64,000 nt of DNA. Source: Ignavibacteria bacterium. GTDB taxonomy: Bacteria > Bacteroidota > Ignavibacteria > Kapaibacteriales > UBA961. The stretch is taken from contig JADJXV010000006.1 in the NCBI GenBank assembly GCA_016720145.1, positions 186,001-250,000 of the forward strand, written 5' to 3'. Positions 56,965 through 64,000 of this stretch are shown in pieces. The notes under the pieces are model-generated. The model ran no database searches. It saw only the letters and a program-made list of their open reading frames with translations, and was not told the origin of the DNA. Numbering within the stretch: position 1 is the first letter of the stretch; the number at the start of each line of letters is the position of its first letter. A program made the translations under genes and the position numbers.

Positions 56965-57960
56965 ATGAGGTTATCTCAAAATCTGAATTCACACACAAAG
57001 CGTCTCGGCATATCGCCGAGACGCTTTGCTTTTGTTATTGCTTTCTGTGGGGTTATTGGCACTTTCACTTCGGTGTATGCTAATAATACTTGTGTCAATC
57101 TTCACGGTAACTATATTAATTATAAGATAGTTGTTGATTCTATATTTACTGATTTCAGTTCACCCTTTAATGATACTACCCAAGCTGAAATCGATTCATT
57201 AGATCTGGAACTAGACGCTTTAGCAGCCGAACTAGACACTACCGAATCTGATACAGCCGACACCAAATGGTCATTCGTCGCAAATACAAAATATCGTAGT
57301 CAGGACCAACGAAATGGTGTCGATATCAGCAATGGTTTACCGACATTTTTTAATTCAGTCAAGCTTTCCCATGCTATCGGACTGGAATTATCAGCATCTA
57401 CTTCGCATAGAATCAAGACCAAAAAACTCGATTATCAGGATTTTTCACTTGCTCTTAGTTATGAATATCAAGCTGCAGATTGGGTGGATCTTTCTGCCGG
57501 GCTCACTCGCACCAAATACCAAACTGACACGACCAATGCTCTCGCCGGCTCGTCTTTTATTATCTCTCTGATGGCAGATTTCTATATCAAACGGTTCATA
57601 ATTGATCTTTCGCTCGACAGATACACCGGAGACGATGCGAGTACTTCCCTTTCGCTCACTACGCTTTACCCATTCAAATACAAAGATTTATCGATTATTA
57701 CGATGCTCGGCGCTTCTCTGCTGAGTTATGAAATTACCACCAATCGCCTCAAATCCACTACCAAAACGACCAAGGCCAAAACCAAAAAAGCTCTTTCGCT
57801 CAGTTCAGTCGTTGCAAGCTTGCCAATATCCTACCCGATTTACCGAGGAATTTCCATGAATTTCACACCGACGTTTAGCTATTCTCCTATCGAAACCGTA
57901 TCGAGTAATCGCACGCAACTCGTTGTTAGTTTGGGACTAAAATATTCACTCGACTTTTAA
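56965..57960 (+). CDS. Outer-membrane beta-barrel-like protein of unknown function
   Basis: 331 residues. A signal peptide is likely: RRFAFVIAFCGVIGTFTSVYA (about 20-40) behind a longer than usual N-region. After an acidic stretch rich in Asp, Ser and Thr (about 70-95) come alternating amphipathic strands (LSHAIGLELSASTSHRIKTKK, VDLSAGLTRTKYQTDTTN, FTPTFSYSPIETV), ending in LVVSLGLKYSLDF with a terminal Phe, as in outer-membrane barrels. The first codons contain a perfect 13-base-stem hairpin (56997-57027), so the true start could be later, although no good in-frame ATG exists before the signal peptide. Not similar to a named family that could be recognised. Confidence 0.75.
   Translation: MRLSQNLNSHTKRLGISPRRFAFVIAFCGVIGTFTSVYANNTCVNLHGNYINYKIVVDSIFTDFSSPFNDTTQAEIDSLDLELDALAAELDTTESDTADTKWSFVANTKYRSQDQRNGVDISNGLPTFFNSVKLSHAIGLELSASTSHRIKTKKLDYQDFSLALSYEYQAADWVDLSAGLTRTKYQTDTTNALAGSSFIISLMADFYIKRFIIDLSLDRYTGDDASTSLSLTTLYPFKYKDLSIITMLGASLLSYEITTNRLKSTTKTTKAKTKKALSLSSVVASLPISYPIYRGISMNFTPTFSYSPIETVSSNRTQLVVSLGLKYSLDF
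56997..57034 (+). terminator. Terminator-like hairpin overlapping the start of the next gene
   Basis: Stem AAAGCGTCTCGGC/GCCGAGACGCTTT (13 bases, perfect, 56997-57009 and 57015-57027), loop ATATC, followed by GCTTTTG. It is well placed to end the 56632 gene, but it lies within codons 11-24 of the next one. Confidence 0.65.
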
Positions 57961-58035
57961 AGTTATTTTCCCCCTTCAGCACATTCCACACCGATATTCA
58001 CCGCTCTCCCTTGCCGACCACGAATAGTAGCCTCC

Positions 58036-59550
58036 TTAATGCACGACCACTATCTTGCCTACAACATGTCCATTATTTTCAAGATAATACACGCCTGCTG
58101 CCACACGAGAAACATCAACCGACACTGCCCCCTTTTCAGCAGAAATTAGTTCAGATTGAATCAATTCTCCGGTGATGCCATTATAGAGTTTAATTCGCCG
58201 GATGTCTGTTTCAATTTCGCTTATCATGATGGTAACAGTACTACTTGCAGGATTCGGTGTAGTTAATATCTTTATAACTTCACTCGGCTCCTCCACCGAC
58301 ATCGGCGGATAATACTCTACCGCACCAAGCGATCGATTACGAGCAGGAAAAATTCCCGGCGCTGGTGCAAATTCCTTGCTGTAAAAGTCGCGTGATGGCG
58401 TGATAATACCCGTTCCCTGTCCAATCGCCGGAGAAGTGCTCGTTAATTCAAATCTTACTGAGTCTTTGAAGCGTGGATTATCACGGATTGTTCGGATTTC
58501 CGGCGTGGGTGTATTCGGTCCGTTCCAAGAGGAGTTATCGGGATTATACCATAGATTGATGCCAAAGGTAAACGTCTCGGGAGCAGTATTTCCACCGATA
58601 TTGATGGCAGGTTGCGCGGTCGCAAACACGACGATATTTTCCGAAAAATGATTATTCCCGCAGGGCAGGAAACCATTACCGACAGTCTCTTGCAGGATGC
58701 GAATTGCCCAGCGTCCGGGACGATAGATGGTATTATTCACTACAAAACAGTCAATAGCGCCGACAAAAGCTATCGGTGCCGCCGAACCAATGAAAATATT
58801 CGAATAGACATCGATTCCCTTTGCTTCGTAATTAGCCCCTACCGGTCGGAAAAATGGGAGTCCGGTCGAACCTCCAATATTAACTGACCGTTCACCTCCA
58901 TTGACAAATTTATTCCGTTCGATAGTTATGAATCCCGATCCACCCTTTGCCTGAATAGAATTCGAACCTCCATTTTCAAAGTGATTATCGGAGATAATTC
59001 CTTTATGGCATCCAACCATATCTATAAGCGAACCTCCCGTAGCACCATTGAGGAATCGACAGTTACGTATCGTGAACGTGTCAATTCCCGACATTTTTAA
59101 TTCATCATTATTGCCGGTCGCCGCCATACTCCGCCACTCGCAATTTTCAATAATTATATTATGCGATGGCGAGTCGAATGTACCACCGTCATCAAGATTC
59201 ACACCATTGCCTGTCTGCTGTTCGAATATGAGTCCGTTTATCCGTACATACCGCGTATCAGTCATCTGAAAAGCCTGCGAACCTCCTCTGAAAATTACCG
59301 ATTCATTATTCTCCGTTCGAATCGTAATCCAATTATTTGCATTGCCTTGTAGATTCACAATCGCATCTCCGCCGCTATAGACACCGCCATAGATGAGAAT
59401 CGTATCACCCGGCTGAGCTTGCTGTGCAGCAGCTTGCAAGCGTGTATAGGTCTTACCTGTGCCGACTTCGAGAGTGCGAGAAAGTGAATAAGGAGAGGAA
59501 ATAAGGAAGGCAGTTAAAAGAAGGATGCCATACAAGTAGATATTTTTCAT
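58036..59550 (-). CDS. Secreted right-handed beta-helix protein with T9SS sorting domain
   Basis: 504 residues. Signal peptide at about 1-24 (MKNIYLYGILLLTAFLISSPYSLS). The region LEVGTGKTYTRLQAAAQQAQPGDTILIYGGVYSGG is the usual opening of DUF1565/pectate-lyase-like parallel beta-helices; turns follow to about residue 400 (VRINGLIFEQQTGNGV, IIIENCEWRS, FTIRNCRFLNG). The last 80 residues are a T9SS type A sorting domain (LTTPNPASSTVTIMI ... VAAGVYYLENNGHVVGKIVVVH). It may bind or cut polysaccharides at the surface, but catalytic residues could not be assigned. Convergent with the barrel gene. Confidence 0.9.
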   Translation of the reverse strand: MKNIYLYGILLLTAFLISSPYSLSRTLEVGTGKTYTRLQAAAQQAQPGDTILIYGGVYSGGDAIVNLQGNANNWITIRTENNESVIFRGGSQAFQMTDTRYVRINGLIFEQQTGNGVNLDDGGTFDSPSHNIIIENCEWRSMAATGNNDELKMSGIDTFTIRNCRFLNGATGGSLIDMVGCHKGIISDNHFENGGSNSIQAKGGSGFITIERNKFVNGGERSVNIGGSTGLPFFRPVGANYEAKGIDVYSNIFIGSAAPIAFVGAIDCFVVNNTIYRPGRWAIRILQETVGNGFLPCGNNHFSENIVVFATAQPAINIGGNTAPETFTFGINLWYNPDNSSWNGPNTPTPEIRTIRDNPRFKDSVRFELTSTSPAIGQGTGIITPSRDFYSKEFAPAPGIFPARNRSLGAVEYYPPMSVEEPSEVIKILTTPNPASSTVTIMISEIETDIRRIKLYNGITGELIQSELISAEKGAVSVDVSRVAAGVYYLENNGHVVGKIVVVH

Positions 59551-59675
59551 ACGCTTATGCTCCGAATAATTTGGAAATATTTTGAGAATTCATTGTTATT
59601 TTTAAGTGATATCGAGAAGCATATCAAGCTCAAGTATCAGGTTTGGTTACAATTTACTCAATTATTCGGTATTTT

Positions 59676-59732
59676 AATGCAAAACGCAAAGGACGCAATG
59701 ATTTCTCTGCACCTCTGCGCCTTGCGATAAAA
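59676..59732. repeat. Degenerate CGCAAAG repeat hairpin after the kdp kinase gene
   Basis: AATGCAAAACGCAAAGGACGCAA faces CTCTGCACCTCTGCGCCTTGCG, a diverged member of the family found in the metH cassette and before the TonB gene. It lies 14 bases after the stop of the histidine kinase. Confidence 0.7.
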
Positions 59733-59745
59733 ATCACTTGCTCAC

Positions 59746-61455
59746 TCATGCCACAGCCGGCAACGTAAACATAAACGTACTTCCCATCCCTACTTCGCTT
59801 ACAAGTCCGATAGACCCGCCTTGCGCTTCTATAAATTCTTTGCTAATTGCAAGTCCAAGCCCCGTACCGGTATTGGTCGTATCAGAATTCGGCACTTGAT
59901 AGAATTTCTCAAAAATCTTGGGCTGATATTTTGGGTCAATTCCTCGACCATAATCTTGCACTGTGAACTGCACCTCAGGTGAAACAACACCAGCTATTCT
60001 GTAGCATCTGATGTTAATTTTTGCATCTTCCGGTGAATAGCGCACTGCATTCGAGAAGAAGTTGACGAGTACCCATGCCGTTTTTTCAATATCGCAGACA
60101 ACATTCGGGAGCTCTTCCTCGCAAATAACTTCAAGGTGAATATTTTTCTGTTGTGCTTGAAATGCAAGGGCATTACAAGCATAACTAATAATCGTCTCCG
60201 GCATCGTCGATTGCTTCTGCAGCTGAATATTCCCCGTTTCAACTTGTGCCAGGTCGAGGAGCTCTCCGGTGATTTTGAGTAATCGTTGTGATTCATCTTT
60301 CATCGTTTCGATGAGCTTTTGCTGTTCGGGATTGACAGTCCCGACTCTCGCGTCCTCAAGTAATTTCAAGCTCAGCTTTATCGATGATATTGGCGTCTTT
60401 AATTCATGTGAAATCGTCGCTATAAAATTTGTTTTAGCTAAGTCTAACTCTTTGTATTCTGTAATATTATTCAAAAGTATTACTTCTCCGATCGGTTGCA
60501 AATCGGCAACTATCTGAACCACTTCTTTCGTGAAATAGCTTTCTTTGCCATCGCTATATATTTTTAGAGGAGCTTGGGTGTTTTCTATTGTCAGTAGCCG
60601 TCTCAGTAAGTCATTATGCAAGGCGATATCCGGCGCATAATTACCGATGAGTTTTGCGCTTTCAATATTCAATATTTTGGTTGCTTCGGTGTTCGCAAAG
60701 AGGATATACCTTTTCTCATCAAACCCAATAATCGGGTATTTCATATTATTGATAATTGTTTCAATTCGCTTTTTTTCGAATATGATTTTAGCAAGATTAC
60801 TTTGTTCATATCTATCGAGCTTTTCTGCCATTGTATTAAACGAATCTGCCAAATCGTTAAATTCATCTTTACCTTGAAAATGCAATCTCTTACGGTAATT
60901 TTTATCAGCAATTTGCCTAATACTTTCTGTGAGCTCCTGAATCGGTGTGCTGATACGCGCAGGAAAATTTAAAAGCAATGTAAAAGATATCAAAAAACAC
61001 AGAACACCTGAAATTGCCACCCACATTGTCGCCGTTTTGGCCGTTTGAGTTGCCACAGCACTTTTTCGGGCTATTGCATCCATGTTGAGCTTCATGATGG
61101 CATAATTATCGATGCGCAATTTGTGATATATTGCCGTATCTTTTTGATTTGCCTTCAGTTGTGCGAAACGCTCTCCAAGCTTTTGAGTCAGCTCTGCTTC
61201 TCCAATTTCAGTGATATTATTCTGCTGTTTTATCAAATTTTTCTCAAAAACTGCAAGTGACTGTTCTCGATCTTCTGTTCGTTCGAGAGCAGCGACCATA
61301 TTCTGAGTGTATTCGAGTGAATTATAATTAGCTTCTAATATTTTCTTGGTTGCATTCGAGAGTGCATCGAGGTAATAGGTACTAATCGATACGAGCACAA
61401 CAATGAGCGTAAAGAGTAACCCAATTCCAAGCGTTATTTTTGTTTTTATTCTCAT
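59746..61455 (-). CDS. Sensor histidine kinase of the kdp cluster
   Basis: 569 residues. TM1 (about 8-28), a periplasmic helical domain (about 30-140), TM2 (about 142-165), HAMP (about 165-220, PARISTPIQELTESIRQIADKNY), a PAS-like domain (about 230-330), HisKA with phospho-acceptor His in ATISHELKTPISSIKL (about residue 350), and an ATPase domain with the N-box NFFSNAVRYSPEDA, DYGRGIDPKYQPKIFEKFY and GTGLGLAISKEFIEAQGG. Its ATG overlaps the stop of kdpD by four bases, so the two are coupled: here the KdpD input part and the kinase part are separate proteins. Together they would report low potassium or turgor to a KdpE-like regulator, not found in the window. Confidence 0.92.
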   Translation of the reverse strand: MRIKTKITLGIGLLFTLIVVLVSISTYYLDALSNATKKILEANYNSLEYTQNMVAALERTEDREQSLAVFEKNLIKQQNNITEIGEAELTQKLGERFAQLKANQKDTAIYHKLRIDNYAIMKLNMDAIARKSAVATQTAKTATMWVAISGVLCFLISFTLLLNFPARISTPIQELTESIRQIADKNYRKRLHFQGKDEFNDLADSFNTMAEKLDRYEQSNLAKIIFEKKRIETIINNMKYPIIGFDEKRYILFANTEATKILNIESAKLIGNYAPDIALHNDLLRRLLTIENTQAPLKIYSDGKESYFTKEVVQIVADLQPIGEVILLNNITEYKELDLAKTNFIATISHELKTPISSIKLSLKLLEDARVGTVNPEQQKLIETMKDESQRLLKITGELLDLAQVETGNIQLQKQSTMPETIISYACNALAFQAQQKNIHLEVICEEELPNVVCDIEKTAWVLVNFFSNAVRYSPEDAKINIRCYRIAGVVSPEVQFTVQDYGRGIDPKYQPKIFEKFYQVPNSDTTNTGTGLGLAISKEFIEAQGGSIGLVSEVGMGSTFMFTLPAVA

Positions 61456-62577
61456 GACAGTATCACTACATCAATATCCTTGGTGGACATTTTATTAAGT
61501 AATTGATTGAATAAATTAGTATTTAAGAGCAAGCGCATCCAGCCGAAATGTGGCTTTCCTAAACAAATAGTCGTAATCCCTTTTTGTTCGGCCGTTTCAA
61601 TAATTGCATTCGCTACATTATTATCAACGATCTTCATCACCTCAGCTCCAAGCTCTGTCGCAAGTTCTAAATTATTAATTAAATGCCGCTGATCGGCGAG
61701 ATTAATCTTCGTCGGACTCTCACGCTCGGTCTGCACATAGAGTACGTACCACTTTGAATTATAATAGCTTGCGAGGCGAGCTGTCTTGCGGATGATCTTC
61801 TTTCCGTTCGCACTATTTGTGCTGATACATGCCAAGAATCGCTCCGAACGGAGGGCGATATTTTTAGGAATTTCGGTCTCTATTTTACGTTCTACCTGCG
61901 ATGCCACTTCTCTGAGCGCTAGCTCGCGTAACTGTAAAATATGATCAGACTTAAAGAAATTATTGAGCGCAGTTTCAATTTTTGCTGCATCATATATTTT
62001 ACCTTCCTTGAGCCGCGTGATGAGTTCGGCAGCCGTCAAGTCGATATTCACTACTTCATCTGCCTGTGCGAGCACGCTGTCCGGCACTCGCTCAGACACA
62101 TCCACTCCCGTGATACGCTTCACATCTTCGTTTAGGCTCTCGATATGCTGAATATTAACGGCGCTGATCACATTTATTCCCGGCTCGGAGAAGGTCCATC
62201 ACATCCTGCCAGCGTTTTTCGTTCTTGCTGCCTTCGATATTCGTGTGCGCAAGTTCATCAATTATCACTACTTCCGGATGTATGCCGAGTATTGCCTGCA
62301 CATCCATTTCATTCAGCTCTTTGCCTTTGTAAAATAAGTTTCGACGGGGAATAACTAGCAGACCGTCAAGCAAAGCATGTGTCTCAGCGCGATTATGCGT
62401 TTCGATATAGCCGATTTTCACATCCACACCGCTTTTGAGCAGTGTGTGCGCCTCCTGAAGCATGCGATACGACTTACCGACGCCTGCGCTCATGCCTATA
62501 TACACCTTGAACTTACCACGCTTTGATGAACGGATAAGTTCAAGGAAATAGTCTGCTGTTTGGAGATTTTCGTCCAT
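61452..62577 (-). CDS. kdpD: KdpD sensor part, KdpD + Usp domains (one-base frame break)
   Basis: About 374 residues when joined. Residues 1-210 are the KdpD N-terminal domain with a Walker A-like GMSAGVGKSYRM and Walker B-like VVIIDELAHTN; about 240-374 are a universal-stress-like domain (RFLACISTNSANGKKIIRKTARLA ... TTICLGKPHFGW). The first frame (62577-62155) ends after LLRAGNKCDQRR; dropping one base of CCC at 62179-62181 (GGG on the coding strand) gives LLRAGINVISAVNIQHIESLN, the conserved KdpD sequence. There are no membrane helices and no kinase domain; the kinase is the overlapping downstream gene. The start codon directly follows the stop of the porin gene. Confidence 0.87.
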
Positions 62578-63699
62578 TTAGAAAGCAAGAGAAAGTGATG
62601 TTGTAAAAAATGTATTCGAAGTGCTCGGCTTGTTATCCGAAAGGAACACTTCATCCTTACTCTGCAAGGTGCGCAATTCAGTTCGCAAAAGTACATTATG
62701 CAACTCACCCGGATAATAATCGACATTTAACGAGAAGCCAAAAGTCTGAAAACCATTTGGAGTACCGGTAGGAATTATTACTCCATATTCGTCAGAATAA
62801 AATTCTCCACGAGCGGCAATTTTCCAAGAATTTGTCGGCTTATACTGCACAATTACCACCGGAGAAAACCAAAGATTCATGTCGGTGCTATCGGTAAATT
62901 TATCTTGTAGTCCAAGATCAAATCCGGCAGTAAGTCCAATTTTATCAGTTAATTGGAATATCCCATAGAAATTATTGAAATATCTCCATAATGCAACTGT
63001 GTCCGGCTGTTCATTGCCAATATAGGTGCTCCAATTGAGGGTGATATCGGTGCTTGGCTTGTAGGTAATCTGCGAACCAAACGCGGGAGTCTGATTACCA
63101 TTTACTTTTGTAATACGTTGCCATCCATTGAGATACATTGCCGCAAGGTACCATTTGTCATCAGAAGTCGTGTAGCCGACTTTGATTCCTGCCTCATAAT
63201 ACGGCGAATTATCTGCCAAAATACTCCGTGTCAAATTCCAGCAATCTTGTCCTATAGCGCTTTCAAACCCAATATGCGACGGCATGATTCCGGCGTCAAC
63301 CCATATATTATGTTCACTATTATCATACATACAGGCACCGACATTCGCTTCAAATACATTTTTCAAAAGTCCCTGTTCGGAGGATAGATTATACTGCGCG
63401 TAGGTACCTGCCATGAGTGCAAGAGTACCCCGTATACTTCCCGGCTGTAGGTACTTGGCTTTTACAAAACCGATATTAAGATTGAACTCGTTGTGCTTAT
63501 TGAAACTATAAATAAATGAAGGTCTTTCGTGATTCGCTGGTGCGCCGAAGTCATAACTGTAGTACGTTTCGACATAGCCCGAAATCGTGAGTGGATTCGC
63601 CGTTATAATTCCGCCATTTGATTGTTCCTGCGCTAGTATTGAAGAAATGCAGAACATCCCTACAATCAAAATAAGCACGCTATTTATAAGTATTTTCAT
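62578..63699 (-). CDS. Porin-like outer-membrane protein of the kdp operon
   Basis: 373 residues. Signal peptide at about 1-23 (MKILINSVLILIVGMFCISSILA). The rest is a beta-barrel pattern of the OprP/BBP2-like kind (ITANPLTISGYVETYYSYDFG, EFNLNIGFVKAKYLQPGSIRGTLALMAGTYAQYNL, ... TFGFSLNVDYYPGEL) and ends in TTSLSLAF with a terminal Phe. In Bacteroidota-like genomes such a porin often lies between kdpC and kdpD; it is presumed to let K+ reach the Kdp pump. It starts 35 bases downstream of kdpC, and its stop abuts the kdpD start. Confidence 0.87.
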   Translation of the reverse strand: MKILINSVLILIVGMFCISSILAQEQSNGGIITANPLTISGYVETYYSYDFGAPANHERPSFIYSFNKHNEFNLNIGFVKAKYLQPGSIRGTLALMAGTYAQYNLSSEQGLLKNVFEANVGACMYDNSEHNIWVDAGIMPSHIGFESAIGQDCWNLTRSILADNSPYYEAGIKVGYTTSDDKWYLAAMYLNGWQRITKVNGNQTPAFGSQITYKPSTDITLNWSTYIGNEQPDTVALWRYFNNFYGIFQLTDKIGLTAGFDLGLQDKFTDSTDMNLWFSPVVIVQYKPTNSWKIAARGEFYSDEYGVIIPTGTPNGFQTFGFSLNVDYYPGELHNVLLRTELRTLQSKDEVFLSDNKPSTSNTFFTTSLSLAF

Positions 63700-63734
63700 G
63701 ATGTTAATTTAAGATGAGTTTCGTTTTTATATAA

Positions 63735-64000
63735 TTATTTTAGATTATCAAGCGCTATATTGAGCTTTAATATATTGATTTTCTCTGTTCCGAAGAGTCC
63801 CATAAGCGGCTTTTCCGTATGCTCTACAATCAACGCTTCTACTTGCTTTTCGGAAATCGACCGGTGTTTTGCAATGCGTTTCATCTGCACTTTCGCCGCC
63901 TCAACTGACAAATGTGGATCCAATCCACTTCCACTTGCAGTGACTAACTCAGAGGGAATTTGACCGGCAGTTATTCCCGGATTATGTACGAGAAATGTAT
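63735..64000 (-). CDS. kdpC: Potassium-transporting ATPase subunit KdpC, C-terminal part
   Basis: The frame continues past the window edge. The visible 87 residues include HNPGITAGQIPSELVTASGSG, then LDPHLSVEAAKVQMKRIAKHR, VEALIVEHTEKPLMGLFGTEK, INILKLNIALD, all hallmark segments of KdpC. KdpC stabilises the KdpFABC pump and raises its ATP affinity at the inner membrane. kdpA and kdpB are expected upstream, just outside the window. The first Met inside the window is not the start. Confidence 0.95.
   Translation of the reverse strand, partial: TFLVHNPGITAGQIPSELVTASGSGLDPHLSVEAAKVQMKRIAKHRSISEKQVEALIVEHTEKPLMGLFGTEKINILKLNIALDNLK

Overview
The window looks like chromosome from an uncultured member of the Bacteroidota/Chlorobiota branch, closest in flavour to Kapabacteria/Ignavibacteria. 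The reasons are five secreted proteins with type IX secretion (T9SS) type A C-terminal sorting domains, a KdpD cut down to its KdpD+Usp part with a separate histidine kinase gene beside it, a fused alpha-beta E1 dehydrogenase, a PEGA lipoprotein, and large TPR-cyclase genes. This is an inference from gene content; no rRNA is present. The only RNA gene seen is a tRNA-Val(GAC).

Layout. 1-9785 (+) holds five tandem, nearly abutting genes for TPR + class III adenylate cyclase proteins, followed by a Kir-type potassium channel. 10.2-12.1 kb is a ComEC-like protein. 12.4-23.9 kb is mostly secreted T9SS cargo (a propeller protein, a YCF48/BNR-type protein, a subtilisin-like protease), with a GNAT acetyltransferase, a PadR + HAAS/pentapeptide pair and a DUF4139 protein between them. 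Its intergenic spaces are crowded with short palindromic repeats. 24.0-35.3 kb holds housekeeping and envelope genes: YgfZ, an outer-membrane barrel, a GT9 glycosyltransferase, CheR, a MOSC protein, the fused E1, a PEGA lipoprotein, a DUF4397 protein and a YhcG nuclease. 35.9-46.4 kb holds the membrane pyrophosphatase, tRNA-Val, citrate synthase, an SDR, a di-heme peroxidase lipoprotein, a PhoX-like lipoprotein and a papain-fold-like lipoprotein. 46.7-51.2 kb is methionine synthase in two pieces, separated by a GxxExxY (PD-(D/E)XK) gene embedded in repeats. 51.2-59.6 kb has a DUF4424-like protein, DUF2442, a TonB receptor, kynureninase, two small envelope proteins and a beta-helix protein. 59.7-64.0 kb is the tail of a kdp potassium-uptake operon (kdpC end, porin, kdpD, histidine kinase).

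The most interesting points are: (i) metH split exactly at the linker before its AdoMet reactivation domain by a repeat-flanked GxxExxY cassette; (ii) the tandem adenylate cyclase array next to a K+ channel; (iii) several families of symmetric dispersed repeats, one of which appears to have been absorbed in-frame into a cyclase; (iv) eight apparent single-base frame breaks and one in-frame stop in otherwise good genes. The last pattern looks more like consensus error in the underlying assembly than real gene decay, so broken genes here should be read with caution.
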